Of a DNA stretch of 5,113 nucleotides, positions 5,113 to 5,113 are shown one piece after another; the first letter of the stretch is position 1, and each line of letters opens with the position of its first letter. Origin of the DNA: Candidatus Melainabacteria bacterium (GTDB lineage: Bacteria > Cyanobacteriota > Vampirovibrionia > Vampirovibrionales > JAJTHC01); NCBI GenBank assembly GCA_026389055.1, contig JAPLIO010000071.1, positions 1 through 5,113 on the forward strand, read 5' to 3'. The position numbers and the translations under genes are program-made. The notes under the pieces were generated by a model. That model was not told the origin of the DNA. It did not search any database and saw only the letters and a list, made by a program, of their open reading frames with translations.

Positions 5113-5113
5113 G

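Overview
The window comes from a Gram-negative-type bacterium of moderate, slightly AT-rich composition. The evidence is a KDO 8-phosphate phosphatase fragment (LPS core synthesis), a cysteine-free RTX calcium-binding protein of the kind exported by type I secretion, and standard-code usage in which TAA, TAG and TGA all end genes. The YajQ protein resembles the cyanobacterial/Firmicute style of the family more than the E. coli one. A Vampirovibrionia-like or other deep cyanobacterial-lineage host is possible, but that is only an impression.

Layout, left to right. Positions 1-43 (minus) hold what looks like the first codons of a GT-B glycosyltransferase. Positions 114-164 hold a rho-independent terminator, and 175-210 a second hairpin, both serving the RTX gene to the right. 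Positions 221-1498 (minus) form one continuous RTX reading frame broken by a single in-frame TAA at 1115-1117. The lesion separates a 127-residue N-terminal part from a part of nearly 300 residues with no ATG of its own. Positions 1499-1714 are a divergent control region with back-to-back sigma70-type promoters that overlap in their -10 boxes. Positions 1715-2188 (plus) encode a small two-helix membrane protein with a long acidic tail. Positions 2289-2597 (plus) encode a 102-residue protein of unknown function.

A 66-bp imperfect palindrome of an interspersed-repeat type (2624-2689) separates these plus-strand genes from a convergent minus-strand cluster. That cluster reads from right to left: the 3' part of kdsC (5112-4759), a 142-bp segment bounded by perfect 17-bp inverted repeats (4620-4761), yajQ (4578-4066), and a 12-TM major facilitator transporter (about 4049-2727). 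The kdsC stop codon is the first three bases of the inverted-repeat segment, and the phosphatase lacks the C-terminal tail seen in its family. The simplest reading is insertion of a small MITE-like element that truncated kdsC and now lies upstream of yajQ.

Functionally the genes do not form one obvious pathway. kdsC and the putative glycosyltransferase point to surface polysaccharide synthesis, the RTX protein is probably an exported surface or matrix protein, and yajQ and the transporter are probably co-transcribed. No tRNA, rRNA, CRISPR array or complete transposase is visible. The two points most worth a second look are the interrupted RTX gene and the inverted-repeat element at the end of kdsC.
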